From positions 1 through 33,839 of the IMG/VR virus record IMGVR_UViG_3300020189_000772: DNA of 33,839 bases. The stretch is one strand, 5' to 3'. Source of the stretch: a virus. A program made the position numbers and the translations under genes. How positions within the stretch are numbered: position 1 is the stretch's first letter; every line of letters starts with the position of its first letter. The notes below the pieces were generated by a model that was given only the letters and a program-made list of their open reading frames with translations, had not been told where the DNA came from and made no database searches. Of this stretch, positions 23,792 to 30,621 are shown one piece after another.

Positions 23792-24381
23792 TTTTCATTC
23801 TCCTGTGAACAAACTTGAAGATGAATTAAAAATCCTTCATGAATACCTTTAGCAACTCTGTAAGGGTATCCAACAAAATGTATGAGCCTTCCATGAACGG
23901 AAACGGTTTCAATATCAATCTTTCGGCACATCTTCAAACAGGAGTTAAACTCTGTCAGAAAATCGTCTCTTCGATCATCTTCGATAACCGTTAGCCAATC
24001 GAATCCTTCGCTACAACTACCGTTGTCTTTTGTTAATTCTAAAAATGCTTCGTTGCACCAAGTTAATCTACCCTTAATATCTGTCTCAAAAAGCGGAGTC
24101 TCGTTGTAGTGAAGGGCGGCTTTCGATCTTTGATCTAATACCTTTTGTCTAGCTTCTATTCTGTCACAAGCCTTCTTCAATGAATTTACAGTATCTTTTA
24201 AAGATTTACCGCTATTAGGTGTGACTTCTGCCTTAATAATTCTAATTGACTCCTTTACTTCTTCTTGAGATCTTTGAAATGATTTGACAAAAGTAAAGGC
24301 TCTGTATAAAAATCCTAACACTGCGATGCCTGCACCGACAAGTGTTGCTACGGCTCCTGCAAATTCTGGCGTAATCATCAT
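23788..24381 (-). CDS. Membrane-anchored PAS-domain protein
   Basis: 197 residues. N-terminal membrane segment (FAGAVATLVGAGIAVLGFLY), then a coiled-coil-like helical stretch (RSQEEVKESIRIIKAE to DRIEARQKVLDQRS), then a PAS domain: ALHYNETPLFETDIKGRLTW, CNEAFLELTKDN and DWLTVIEDDRRDDFL (residues 90-160). No kinase, HPt, GGDEF or HTH domain follows, so it would signal only by binding a partner. It is the first gene of the block including a holin-like and a protease gene, hence it may sense the membrane or a ligand and time their action. The partner is unknown. Confidence 0.72.
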   Translation of the reverse strand: MMITPEFAGAVATLVGAGIAVLGFLYRAFTFVKSFQRSQEEVKESIRIIKAEVTPNSGKSLKDTVNSLKKACDRIEARQKVLDQRSKAALHYNETPLFETDIKGRLTWCNEAFLELTKDNGSCSEGFDWLTVIEDDRRDDFLTEFNSCLKMCRKIDIETVSVHGRLIHFVGYPYRVAKGIHEGFLIHLQVCSQENEK

Positions 24382-24395
24382 AAACCTCCATAAAG

Positions 24396-24424
24396 GAAAA
24401 CCTAGCCCCCATTTCTGAGGGCTA
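24396..24424 (-). terminator. Weak terminator after the Gly-rich gene
   Basis: Minus strand stem TAGCCC / GGGCTA with a loop of about 10 bases, then GGTTTTCC. Short U run. It lies 21 bases after the stop at 24446 and before the PAS gene start, which suggests partial termination. Confidence 0.5.
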
Positions 24425-24445
24425 AGTTAATTTTGCATAGGAAGT

Positions 24446-25084
24446 TTATTCTTCAGGGGCTTCTTTGCTCTTGAAGTCATCCTGAATTGGGTTCGCTGAA
24501 CCATCTCTGTAAACAAACTCGCCGGGAATAGCACGAGTGGTATTCGCAGCAGAGTCAGCAGAGTTGGTTGAACCACCAGCAACAGCAGGGTTAATGTAAT
24601 TCTTCTCAGATCCACCACCAGTGATAGTTCTGTAAGAATTAATACCTGACGCTGGAGCAGCCAATGGATCAATGGTCATGTCGCCATAATCACGGGTCGT
24701 TTCGAGGCTAGCGATATTATCACGAACTGGGTCAGGACCGGCTTGACCACCAACCAAGGTTGTGTTAGCAACACCACCAAGAGTAGTGGAAACATTACCA
24801 CCCTTAACAACCCACTCAGTAGCACCAGCCTTATAAGCAAGTGTGCCACCAGAAACAGCTTTACCAACACCAACTCTGTCAGTGTATTGATTACCTGTTC
24901 CATCGTTAGCAACAACCTTCGAACCAAAGCTCTGGCCTTGATCGTCAGCAATCTCGGCCAAGCTAAGGCTCTTTGTCATGACACCGGCAGCGTTTGAGCC
25001 ACCACGAATGACGGTTCCACCGTCACGGACTTCTCCGAGACCAACGGCTTCGTCGCCAGCACCGGAAGGACGTACAGTAGGCAT
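24446..25084 (-). CDS. Gly/Ser/Ala/Thr-rich protein, probable virion or decoration protein
   Basis: 212 residues, with Gly, Ala, Ser, Thr and Val making up most of the sequence and with few aromatics or cysteines. The text has repeated GG.. and N-A-A motifs and no catalytic site. Composition of this kind is typical of phage structural or fiber proteins, and its higher GC and lower codon bias contrast with neighbours. An AGGAGAT site precedes the ATG. It stands between the sigma factor and the PAS gene and is followed by a weak terminator. Not a recognised family. Confidence 0.5.
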   Translation of the reverse strand: MPTVRPSGAGDEAVGLGEVRDGGTVIRGGSNAAGVMTKSLSLAEIADDQGQSFGSKVVANDGTGNQYTDRVGVGKAVSGGTLAYKAGATEWVVKGGNVSTTLGGVANTTLVGGQAGPDPVRDNIASLETTRDYGDMTIDPLAAPASGINSYRTITGGGSEKNYINPAVAGGSTNSADSAANTTRAIPGEFVYRDGSANPIQDDFKSKEAPEE

Positions 25085-25158
25085 AGTAAATCTCCTAATG
25101 AAATAAACAAAAAATGTTAGATTTCCTGATGTCCTGATCGTAGTCCAAGTCCGTTATA

Positions 25159-25626
25159 TTATACACTTTTTTTGAGTGAAACCCTCATCTTTTCAAGATT
25201 TTTCCCAATTCTAATTCTGACAGTCTCTCCACATACTTTCCTGCTCTTCGCAATCTCTGTAATTGTCATATTTTTATAGAATCTGTCAAAAATAAGCTCA
25301 GGATCGTCACAAACTGACTCAATTACGTCTTTCATTTCAAATTCTGCCATAGGATTTCGCGGGTCAGGAATGGCATTGGTCAGTTGTTGCTTGTCGCTTT
25401 TGTTAATTTTAACCTGACCAAGACACTCAAATCGTACTCCGTTGTATAGGTATGATGTAAATTTTACATTACTGGATTTGTCATACTTATTTACGGCTCT
25501 GAACAGTGCTTTTAAAACACAGCTTTGAATTTCTTCTGAAGTCAGAACATTTCTGAATGAAGATGCTGCATCATATGCAATTTTCATAGTGTCAACGTCA
25601 TTTAGGTACTGTTCGTATTTATCCAT
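25159..25626 (-). CDS. Small phage sigma factor
   Basis: 155 residues from the ATG at 25626, one base after the previous stop, with GAGGAC upstream; a start at 25665 would overlap the previous gene by 38 bases. Region 2-like helix (SEEIQSCVLKALFRAVNKYD, then FTSYLYNGVRFECL) and a C-terminal helix-turn-helix (ITEIAKSRKVCGETVRIRIG) match sigma regions 2 and 4. It would direct RNA polymerase to a phage class of promoters, probably late. No anti-sigma partner is seen. Confidence 0.78.
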   Translation of the reverse strand: MDKYEQYLNDVDTMKIAYDAASSFRNVLTSEEIQSCVLKALFRAVNKYDKSSNVKFTSYLYNGVRFECLGQVKINKSDKQQLTNAIPDPRNPMAEFEMKDVIESVCDDPELIFDRFYKNMTITEIAKSRKVCGETVRIRIGKNLEKMRVSLKKSV

Positions 25627-25627
25627 G

Positions 25628-26068
25628 TTAATTTTTGTCCTCAAAGTTAGTGAGTAGGGTTTCAATATTGTTTCTTACATCTGTGAAATCAAACATTCTG
25701 CCAACGCCAAGGAAGAATCTGTATCTACTGCATATCTTCAATACTTCAACACCTTCGCTTTTTTCAATTTTATCTTTAATTTCTCCTGTTATATTAAAGT
25801 TAGTGTGACCCATCCAGCAATCAAAGTTTTGTGACATGGAGATTTTCTCCATCAGTTGGTCATCAACCGGAACCATGAAGTTGGTTTCAGGTTGCGGAAA
25901 CATGCTTTCTAATTGCTCTAATTCTTCTTCGTCTAAATCTTCCAGAGGAATCTCTGGAGGCATGCTTTTCTTTACGATCATATCTAAAAGAGGGCTATCT
26001 AGTTGGGACTCTATCATGTCTTCATATTTCTGCCATCCTATCTGCATTTTTTTGTTTATTTTTTTCAT
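25628..26068 (-). CDS. Hypothetical phage protein before the sigma factor
   Basis: 146 residues. Acidic middle (PLEDLDEEELEQLE) and a C-terminal half with FDCWMGHTNFNIT, then VLKICSRYRFFLGVGRMFDF, which I have seen in proteins of large phages without a known function. Stop is one base before the sigma ATG. No signal or catalytic motif. Confidence 0.5.
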   Translation of the reverse strand: MKKINKKMQIGWQKYEDMIESQLDSPLLDMIVKKSMPPEIPLEDLDEEELEQLESMFPQPETNFMVPVDDQLMEKISMSQNFDCWMGHTNFNITGEIKDKIEKSEGVEVLKICSRYRFFLGVGRMFDFTDVRNNIETLLTNFEDKN

Positions 26069-26078
26069 GATAGACTCC

Positions 26079-26417
26079 TTACATTAGGTCAGTTGGTTTA
26101 ATTAATGGGTCATCCTGATTATTTTCCTCCTTCTCAACCTTTTCTTCTACATCTAATTTGTTAAATATCCTTTGCTTTTCAAGCATTTCCTTAACAAGCA
26201 TAAACATTTCTTTTTGTCTACCATCTGCAAGAAAAGCGTCTTGTGCTACTTTAAGTGTTTGAACTTGGAAACTTGTTGTGGATATTGAGGCCAATAAAAC
26301 TGCGAATTTTTTAATTATTTCTTCTGAATAATCCTCTAAGGTTATATCTATGTATATTTCACCACTGGTATCAATGCTATACTGAAGGCTTGCGAGTGTA
26401 CTTCTTTCATCTTCCAT
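26079..26417 (-). CDS. Hypothetical acidic phage protein
   Basis: 112 residues. Strand-rich start (SLQYSIDTSGEIYIDITLED), then a long amphipathic helix (KEMFMLVKEMLEKQRIFNKL) and an acidic tail EEKVEKEENNQDD. Stop is 10 bases before the next start. No family recognised. Confidence 0.5.
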   Translation of the reverse strand: MEDERSTLASLQYSIDTSGEIYIDITLEDYSEEIIKKFAVLLASISTTSFQVQTLKVAQDAFLADGRQKEMFMLVKEMLEKQRIFNKLDVEEKVEKEENNQDDPLIKPTDLM

Positions 26418-26419
26418 TT

Positions 26420-27487
26420 TTACTCCAATACCTTTAGGATTTGATTAGCTGTATTTTCCCAAGAGAACTTTTTGGCAGTTTCAATTCCAGCTTGATTCAA
26501 AGTACCCTTCTTATCAAGGATAAACTTTATCATCTTCATATACAAATCAAACTCTGCGTGAGCGTCAATCTTTGCCCAATTACCTTGATTGAAGAACCAT
26601 TTGCCATCATATGCAGGCTCTACTTCTTTTATCGACACAAGACCACAATTATCTTGAGTGCAAAACTCAGTATGTGCAGAATAATTTGTAGCCACAACGT
26701 GCTTTCCTGCTGACATCATCTCTAAAAGTTCAAGATTCCAGCCCTCTCCGCGAGAGGGAAACACACCGCAATCTACTTGAGACATAATATTATACACTTC
26801 TGCTTGTGTCTCAGCCCTTGGAATAAGTCGTACTTTTGGATGGTCGTACAACTTTTTCCATCGTGCGTCCTCTTCGGGGGAATTAAATGGATTACTGCAC
26901 ATCATCCATAACTCAGCATCTTCTCCATCCTCAAGAACCTTTTTGAAGGCGTTAATGAGAATATCGTGACCCTTACGGATTTCCCACTTGCCACAGTTGA
27001 AGAAGATCGTTGTATCGCTCTGTCTCACTGGTGCTGGCGGGAATAGTTCTGCGTCTACACCAAGGGGTACGACATTCACCCTTTCTTCCATTCTGTAGTC
27101 CCAAGCATTTTTTGGTACTTGATCCAGAACTACATCTTTCGCCCACTGTGAACAAACCATTAGTTCGTCACAAGAACTTAGATGGTGCTTCTCTTGACTA
27201 TTGAATGTATCTAGTTCAAAGATAGGGAAACCAATAAACGTACCTGACCCTATGCGTTCTGCCATCTGGTTCTGATGCCAGATTTTAATGCAGGGTGCGT
27301 TAGGGTCAAACGTGTTTGCAACTTCTATTCCTTTCCTGACCGCCGTTGCATCTTCCTGATTGGTGACTTGCGGTTGCCCGATAACAAACAGGGAAACCTC
27401 TGCCTTCTTCTGTAATGCCTTGAGTATGTTTAATCCAGCTACGCCGTAGCCAAGCTGATTGATTGGTGCTTGTAGGTTAATTCGCAT
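26420..27487 (-). CDS. GT4-type glycosyltransferase
   Basis: 355 residues. GT-B fold with an N-terminal domain opening RINLQAPINQLGYGVAGLNI, a middle strand/helix VNVVPLGVDAELF, and the donor-site motif PSRGEGWNLELLEMMSAGK near residue 245, with the E-x7-E pattern typical of Glycos_transf_1. Transfers a sugar from a nucleotide donor to an unknown acceptor. The ATG lies 11 bases within the preceding membrane gene. Together with the double GT at the other end, it suggests that sugar modification is important to this phage. Confidence 0.82.
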   Translation of the reverse strand: MRINLQAPINQLGYGVAGLNILKALQKKAEVSLFVIGQPQVTNQEDATAVRKGIEVANTFDPNAPCIKIWHQNQMAERIGSGTFIGFPIFELDTFNSQEKHHLSSCDELMVCSQWAKDVVLDQVPKNAWDYRMEERVNVVPLGVDAELFPPAPVRQSDTTIFFNCGKWEIRKGHDILINAFKKVLEDGEDAELWMMCSNPFNSPEEDARWKKLYDHPKVRLIPRAETQAEVYNIMSQVDCGVFPSRGEGWNLELLEMMSAGKHVVATNYSAHTEFCTQDNCGLVSIKEVEPAYDGKWFFNQGNWAKIDAHAEFDLYMKMIKFILDKKGTLNQAGIETAKKFSWENTANQILKVLE

Positions 27488-27980
27488 TGAATACTCCTGA
27501 AATGAACTCGTCTACGGTTTTAGTTTTTGGATTGTTTGCAAAATATTTATTGACTGTCGCTCTAGCATTTGATTTTTTTTCACCAAGACCTACCAAGGCG
27601 TTGATACATTCTGTAATCAATGGGTTAGTTTGAGTTCCTGAGACACCTTTCTTCTTTGTAGGTTTATTTTGAAGGTCTGCAATCTGCTGCTCTACTTTCA
27701 TCCTTGCGTATTTGTTTCTAAGTCTCTGGATTTCCAACTTCTCATTTTGAATCTCCACCTTTGGATCAAGAGTACAATGTGCAGCTAGGTATTCTTCATC
27801 GCCTGTGGCAATAGCAAAAAGGTCTTGATCGTCTACACTACTCGCCTTATCTGAGAATCTTAGTGGTTCTACTCCACCTTCTTCTCCAGCGATAAGACCA
27901 ATAAGAAAGCAAATACCAAAAAACACGGCGATTGCTGTACCCAACATCTTGGCAGTAAACATTAATGTTTCCGGTGACAC
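27477..27980 (-). CDS. Membrane protein with a RuvA-C-like helical domain
   Basis: 167 residues from a GTG preceded by TAGGAGAAAATCA. Membrane segment MLGTAIAVFFGICFLIGLIA, a charged coiled-coil-like region (QNEKLEIQRLRNKYARMKVE), then a C-terminal three-helix unit ITECINALVGLGEKKSNARA resembling RuvA domain III or UBA-like helices. The resemblance is by eye. First gene after the P3 promoter. Confidence 0.55.
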   Translation of the reverse strand: MSPETLMFTAKMLGTAIAVFFGICFLIGLIAGEEGGVEPLRFSDKASSVDDQDLFAIATGDEEYLAAHCTLDPKVEIQNEKLEIQRLRNKYARMKVEQQIADLQNKPTKKKGVSGTQTNPLITECINALVGLGEKKSNARATVNKYFANNPKTKTVDEFISGVFNAN

Positions 27981-28018
27981 TGATTTTCTCCTAGACTGAA
28001 GTGATTTGAATTTCCTCT

Positions 28019-28046
28019 ATTATACCATACATCGGCTATTTGTCAA
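28019..28046 (-). promoter_or_regulatory. Consensus promoter P3
   Basis: Minus strand TTGACA (28046-28041), 16-base spacer, TATAAT (28024-28019), in the same CACTTGACAAAT context as the other promoters. Drives the membrane/RuvA-C-like gene and the glycosyltransferase unit, with a leader of about 30 bases. Confidence 0.85.
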
Positions 28047-28067
28047 GTGGACTTTAGGAATTTTCAG

Positions 28068-28106
28068 AAAAAAAAACCCCGTCAAGCATCCGGCTCGACA
28101 GGGTTT
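28068..28106 (-). terminator. Rho-independent terminator after the SSB unit
   Basis: Minus strand AAACCCTGTC ... GACGGGGTTT (one mismatch in the stem) and an inner AGC/GCT pair, then nine T. It ends the unit from promoter P4 (29274) and sits just before P3. Confidence 0.88.
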
Positions 28107-28351
28107 AGTCTTGGCTGTTTTTGGAGGTAGTCGTTTAACCTGACTGTTAGCCAAGAAGTTGTAAAAAATGGAAGGGTGGGATTTACTTTTTACCCACAAC
28201 TCGGCACTACCGTAAGTAGTCAAGTGGCCTTGCACTCCTATCTCTCTGGTCAAGCACTCGCCCGTTCCTCAAGATTCGGATACCTTATCTAGCTTACGAC
28301 CTAGATCGTTCAGTCACCTTCCTATGGGTGGGAGCTACCCACTCCATATAT
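28107..28351 (-). ncRNA. Structured non-coding segment between SSB and terminator
   Basis: About 245 bases without a supported gene. Minus-strand hairpins visible by eye: ATGG-A-GTGGG TAGCT CCCAC-CCAT directly after the SSB stop, ATCTAG..CTAGAT, ACTAC TTACG GTAGT, GTGGG..CCCAC, and CTTGGCT..AGCCAAG just before the terminator. It could be a long structured 3' UTR, an attenuator or a processed small RNA. It does not look like tmRNA, RNase P RNA or 4.5S RNA by their conserved motifs. Confidence 0.4.
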
Positions 28352-28687
28352 TTACGATTGGCTCCTTGGAGTGATTGTTGAAGGATCAGGCCCAAGAGAA
28401 ATCTCGTCTGCCATGATGCAAACAGAACTCTTCTTCTGCTGATTCTCGTCCTCATAATCGTCAATCTTGAGCTTTCCTGTGATCGAAACTAGACGACCCT
28501 TGGTGAGCATGGGATTGAGGTTCTCTGCCATCTTTCCAAAGCACAATACGTTAATAAACAATGTGTCGTCATTTCGACGATCATTTACTGCCAAGCGAAA
28601 CTTAGACATTGGTGTACCTTTTTTGGTTTCACCGAAGTCTGCATCCTTAGTCAACCGTCCTGCACCATTCCAACAATTCTGATTCAT
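28352..28687 (-). CDS. ssb: Single-stranded DNA-binding protein
   Basis: 111 residues. An OB-fold SSB pattern: CWNGAGRLTKDADFGETKKG, FRLAVNDRRN, LFINVLCFGKMAENL, LTKGRLVSITGKLK and DDYEDENQQKKSSVCIMADE. It covers single-stranded DNA during replication. The long Gly-rich linker and acidic tip of bacterial SSB are absent, so tip-mediated partner recruitment is doubtful. It precedes the structured segment and terminator. Confidence 0.86.
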   Translation of the reverse strand: MNQNCWNGAGRLTKDADFGETKKGTPMSKFRLAVNDRRNDDTLFINVLCFGKMAENLNPMLTKGRLVSITGKLKIDDYEDENQQKKSSVCIMADEISLGPDPSTITPRSQS

Positions 28688-28689
28688 AA

Positions 28690-29001
28690 TTAAACTCCTA
28701 AAGCTGATCGAATTTTTCCACGTACTACTTGTGTGTTACCACGATTTGAAACGCCCGTGATCGCGTTGTAAACTGTTTCAGTAAAGTGTCGGTTCAAACC
28801 CAAGGCTTTGCCAGCCCGAAGAGTCTCCCGTTTGTTGGTTCCATAAACCGTACCCGTAGTCTTGTATGCGACTGCGGTTACTGGGTTTACTGTTTCGCCA
28901 CGGTGCTGACCGCCAGCGATAGAACCTGTAAGCTCACCTTCTGTGCTAAAATAACTGTTTGGCAATCGAGTGAGTGCCGTATAAAACTCATTACTTTCCA
29001 T
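28690..29001 (-). CDS. Hypothetical protein upstream of SSB
   Basis: 103 residues, basic, with many Thr, Gly and Asn. It contains a repeated-looking TAVAYKTTGTVYGTNKRETL and a C-terminal VYNAITGVSNRGNTQVVRGK. No signal or catalytic motif. It overlaps its upstream neighbour by one base, so operon membership with SSB is clear. Family not recognised. Confidence 0.5.
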   Translation of the reverse strand: MESNEFYTALTRLPNSYFSTEGELTGSIAGGQHRGETVNPVTAVAYKTTGTVYGTNKRETLRAGKALGLNRHFTETVYNAITGVSNRGNTQVVRGKIRSALGV

Positions 29002-29222
29002 TAAGATCCTCCTAAACTGGGACTAAATACTGTGGATGCGGGTGCATCCTGTTTCACAGGTTGTGTATTCTTTGCTTCTGTTAGAGTAGCTGAACCCTCT
29101 GATAGATAACTTTTCAGTTTATCAATCTCTGAATCAATAACAACCTTTCTTTCTTCTAGGGTTGCAATCTCACGCTGCACATTCATTAGATGTGCTTCTA
29201 CCATCTCCGCCATACTCGGCAT
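29001..29222 (-). CDS. Small coiled-coil protein
   Basis: 73 residues from the ATG at 29222, with an AGGAG site. A heptad-like segment AHLMNVQREIATLEERKVVI continues into DSEIDKLKSYL, followed by a Ser/Pro-rich tail. First gene after P4, with a leader of about 45 bases. Unknown function. Confidence 0.55.
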   Translation of the reverse strand: MPSMAEMVEAHLMNVQREIATLEERKVVIDSEIDKLKSYLSEGSATLTEAKNTQPVKQDAPASTVFSPSLGGS

Positions 29223-29273
29223 TTCTTTCTACTCCTGTAAAATGTTTTACTGGGTTTTGTCTCGGTTTACTAT

Positions 29274-29302
29274 ATTATAGTCTACGAACCGCGATTTGTC
29301 AA
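29274..29302 (-). promoter_or_regulatory. Consensus promoter P4
   Basis: Minus strand TTGACA (29302-29297), 17-base spacer ending CGTAGAC, TATAAT (29279-29274). It lies directly after the dCMP deaminase stop and drives the unit with SSB. Confidence 0.88.
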
Positions 29303-29310
29303 GTGCTTTT

Positions 29311-29844
29311 TTATAAATTTTCAAAGTTTTCTGCCGATTCAATAAGTGCGTAATTACATAGGTAATTCTTAGGAAAGAACTTGAACTCAATCCTATCCTC
29401 AATCTGTTTTAGTATTTCATCATATCCATCACTCCACATGCACGACTTTGGTGAAGATACGTTGGTGTAGTAGATTTCGTGAATACCGCACTGCCAGAGC
29501 ATTTGTAAGCATCCTCGGCATGGGATAGCCGTAATATAAGCTCTTGCACCCATTGTAGATTGCCCTTCGCGAGCAGCATTATAAACAGCATTAGCCTCTG
29601 CGTGAATCATAAATGGATACTTAGCAGGTCTTGTATTAGGCAACACGAAGTCATCTATTCCTCTGATGAAACCATTATAACCTGTCGCTATAATTGTTTT
29701 ATTCTTTACTAATACGCAACCGCACTGTGTTTCGGAATCATGACTCTTACGCGACCATAAAGTTGCAGTCGCAAAGAACATATTATCCCAATCATCGGGT
29801 CGATTTTCTTGCATTAAATAAGACAAAATAAGTTTCTCTGACAT
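29311..29844 (-). CDS. dCMP/cytidine deaminase family protein
   Basis: 177 residues from the ATG at 29844, with GGAGG five bases upstream; a TTG four codons earlier is part of that ribosome site. Zinc motif HAEANAV (81-87) with E83, and PCRGCLQML with C109 and C112. The product is dUMP, which ThyX can methylate, or uracil/uridine if a free base or nucleoside is the substrate. It follows the structured RNA unit (promoter P5). Confidence 0.85.
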   Translation of the reverse strand: MSEKLILSYLMQENRPDDWDNMFFATATLWSRKSHDSETQCGCVLVKNKTIIATGYNGFIRGIDDFVLPNTRPAKYPFMIHAEANAVYNAAREGQSTMGARAYITAIPCRGCLQMLWQCGIHEIYYTNVSSPKSCMWSDGYDEILKQIEDRIEFKFFPKNYLCNYALIESAENFENL

Positions 29845-29957
29845 AATAACCTCCAATAAGCCCCGTTTGGATGATAAGGACGAGGCGACTCCCCAGACAG
29901 CTTACGCTGCCAGAGCAAAACAAGGTTCTGCATTTACTGTTTGATCGATTTTTAAAC

Positions 29958-30035
29958 TGTTTGTTGTTGATTTATATATCTCAATGCGGACTCTAAAACT
30001 TCTGAGGTTTAAGACACATAAATCAACAACAAACA
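29958..30035 (-). repeat. Inverted repeat, 18 bp perfect, 42-base loop
   Basis: The arms 29958-29975 (TGTTTGTTGTTGATTTAT) and 30018-30035 are perfect reverse complements. It forms a long stem between the T-arm/CCA module and the deaminase leader and is not followed by a T run, so it is not a normal terminator. Confidence 0.85.
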
Positions 30036-30100
30036 ACTGGAAGCCCTTCGATCAACTTCCGATTGCAGCTATTACCTACGTCACCTGTCAAATCTACGAT

Positions 30101-30241
30101 GGCCCATCAGAAACACACTACTCTCAACCTACTCACTCGTTTTCGGAAGATCGTATGACCATCGCTCAAATACCATTTCGACTTGATATTTGAACTACCA
30201 GTCGAGTTCTGGCGATCACGGTAGTGTGCTTCTGGTGGACC
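30101..30241 (-). repeat. Imperfect inverted repeat, 21 bp arms
   Basis: Arms 30101-30121 and 30221-30241 match at 18 of 21 positions. As minus-strand RNA two mismatches become G-U pairs and one A-C remains; on the plus strand only one is G-U. The enclosed part contains a TCAAATA/TATTTGA stem and a CCAG/CTGG stem. It overlaps the CCA-end module at 30233-30241. Confidence 0.75.
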
Positions 30242-30266
30242 ATACGGGGAGTCGCACCCCGTGTCC
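30233..30266 (-). ncRNA. T-arm/CCA-like module without a 5' half
   Basis: On the minus strand, GGAC, then CGGGG TGCGACT CCCCG (a T-stem and T-loop with C56/A58-like positions), then TATGGTCC ACCA. No GGACCAT acceptor partner, D-arm or anticodon arm is found upstream. It resembles the 3' end of a tRNA or tmRNA. Confidence 0.4.
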
Positions 30267-30315
30267 AGAATGATTTTAGCAACAACATCTACAATCATAT
30301 CTGGCAAAGCCAGAG

Positions 30316-30388
30316 AGCTACCTGTGGGAGTCGAACCCACAACCTGAACATTACAAATGTTCTGCTCTGCCGATTGAGCTAAAGTAGC
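30316..30388 (-). tRNA. tRNA-Thr (UGU)
   Basis: 73-base minus-strand cloverleaf. Acceptor GCTACTT/AGGTAGC, D-arm with AGCTC..GAGC, anticodon stem GAACA / TGTTC with loop TTTGTAA (anticodon TGT), T-arm GTGGG TTCGACT CCCAC, discriminator T. CCA is not encoded. It lies 4 bases after the tRNA-like element. A phage tRNA-Thr UGU would favour ACA codons. Confidence 0.88.
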
Positions 30389-30392
30389 AAAT

Positions 30393-30451
30393 AGTGAATG
30401 GCGGGATTTTCACCCGCGAGTCTAGTGTTGTCCATCTGTCTAATCACTCAC
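30393..30451 (-). ncRNA. Shortened tRNA-like element (59 bases)
   Basis: Acceptor GTGAGTG (30451-30445) pairs with CATTCAC (30400-30394) over seven positions with one G-U. T-arm GCGGG TGAAAAT CCCGC (30417-30401) is well formed. Only 27 bases lie between them, and none gives a 5-bp stem with a 7-base loop, so no anticodon is readable. The T-loop also lacks the usual C56. Confidence 0.5.
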
Positions 30452-30582
30452 CAGCTATTATCTCCAGACATATCTGGGTTTATCGTCGTACCTACGTGCT
30501 GGGGCTTCCGACTTCACTCATTGTATAGATCAAACTGATCTAATTAAGAACCTCATCAAAATTGTTAATCGGACATACATCT

Positions 30583-30611
30583 ATTATATACTAGCAAACA
30601 CGATTTGTCAA
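30583..30611 (-). promoter_or_regulatory. Consensus promoter P5 of the structured RNA unit
   Basis: Minus strand TTGACA (30611-30606), 17-base spacer, TATAAT (30588-30583). The same CACTTGACAAATC start as P4 and P6. It lies about 130 bases before the tRNA-like element. Confidence 0.85.
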
Positions 30612-30621
30612 GTGTATTACC

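Larger units (their letters stand above)
29860..30578 (-). ncRNA. Structured non-coding RNA unit with tRNA elements
   Basis: About 720 bases without a supported protein gene, transcribed from promoter P5 towards the dCMP deaminase. It contains, in transcript order, a CCAGA TATG TCTGG hairpin, a 59-base tRNA-like element, a normal tRNA-Thr, a T-arm/CCA-like module, two long inverted repeats and a GGCAGC GTAA GCTGTC tetraloop hairpin. The large arms pair better as minus-strand RNA (G-U pairs) than as plus-strand RNA. It may be a structured leader, a novel ncRNA or a decayed tRNA cluster. Confidence 0.5.

Noticed and set aside
25158-25163. TATAAT near the end of the sigma gene
   Set aside because: No -35 is found 15-19 bases upstream; could be a late-type promoter but nothing supports it.
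28107-28351. RNase P RNA or signal recognition RNA
   Set aside because: The conserved GAGGAAAGUCCGGGCUC-type and GGUCAGGUCCGGAAGGAAGC-type core motifs are absent.
30233-30578. tmRNA with a CCA end
   Set aside because: The 3' end looks similar, but there is no matching 5' acceptor half and no readable tag frame ending in an A-L-A-A-like stretch.
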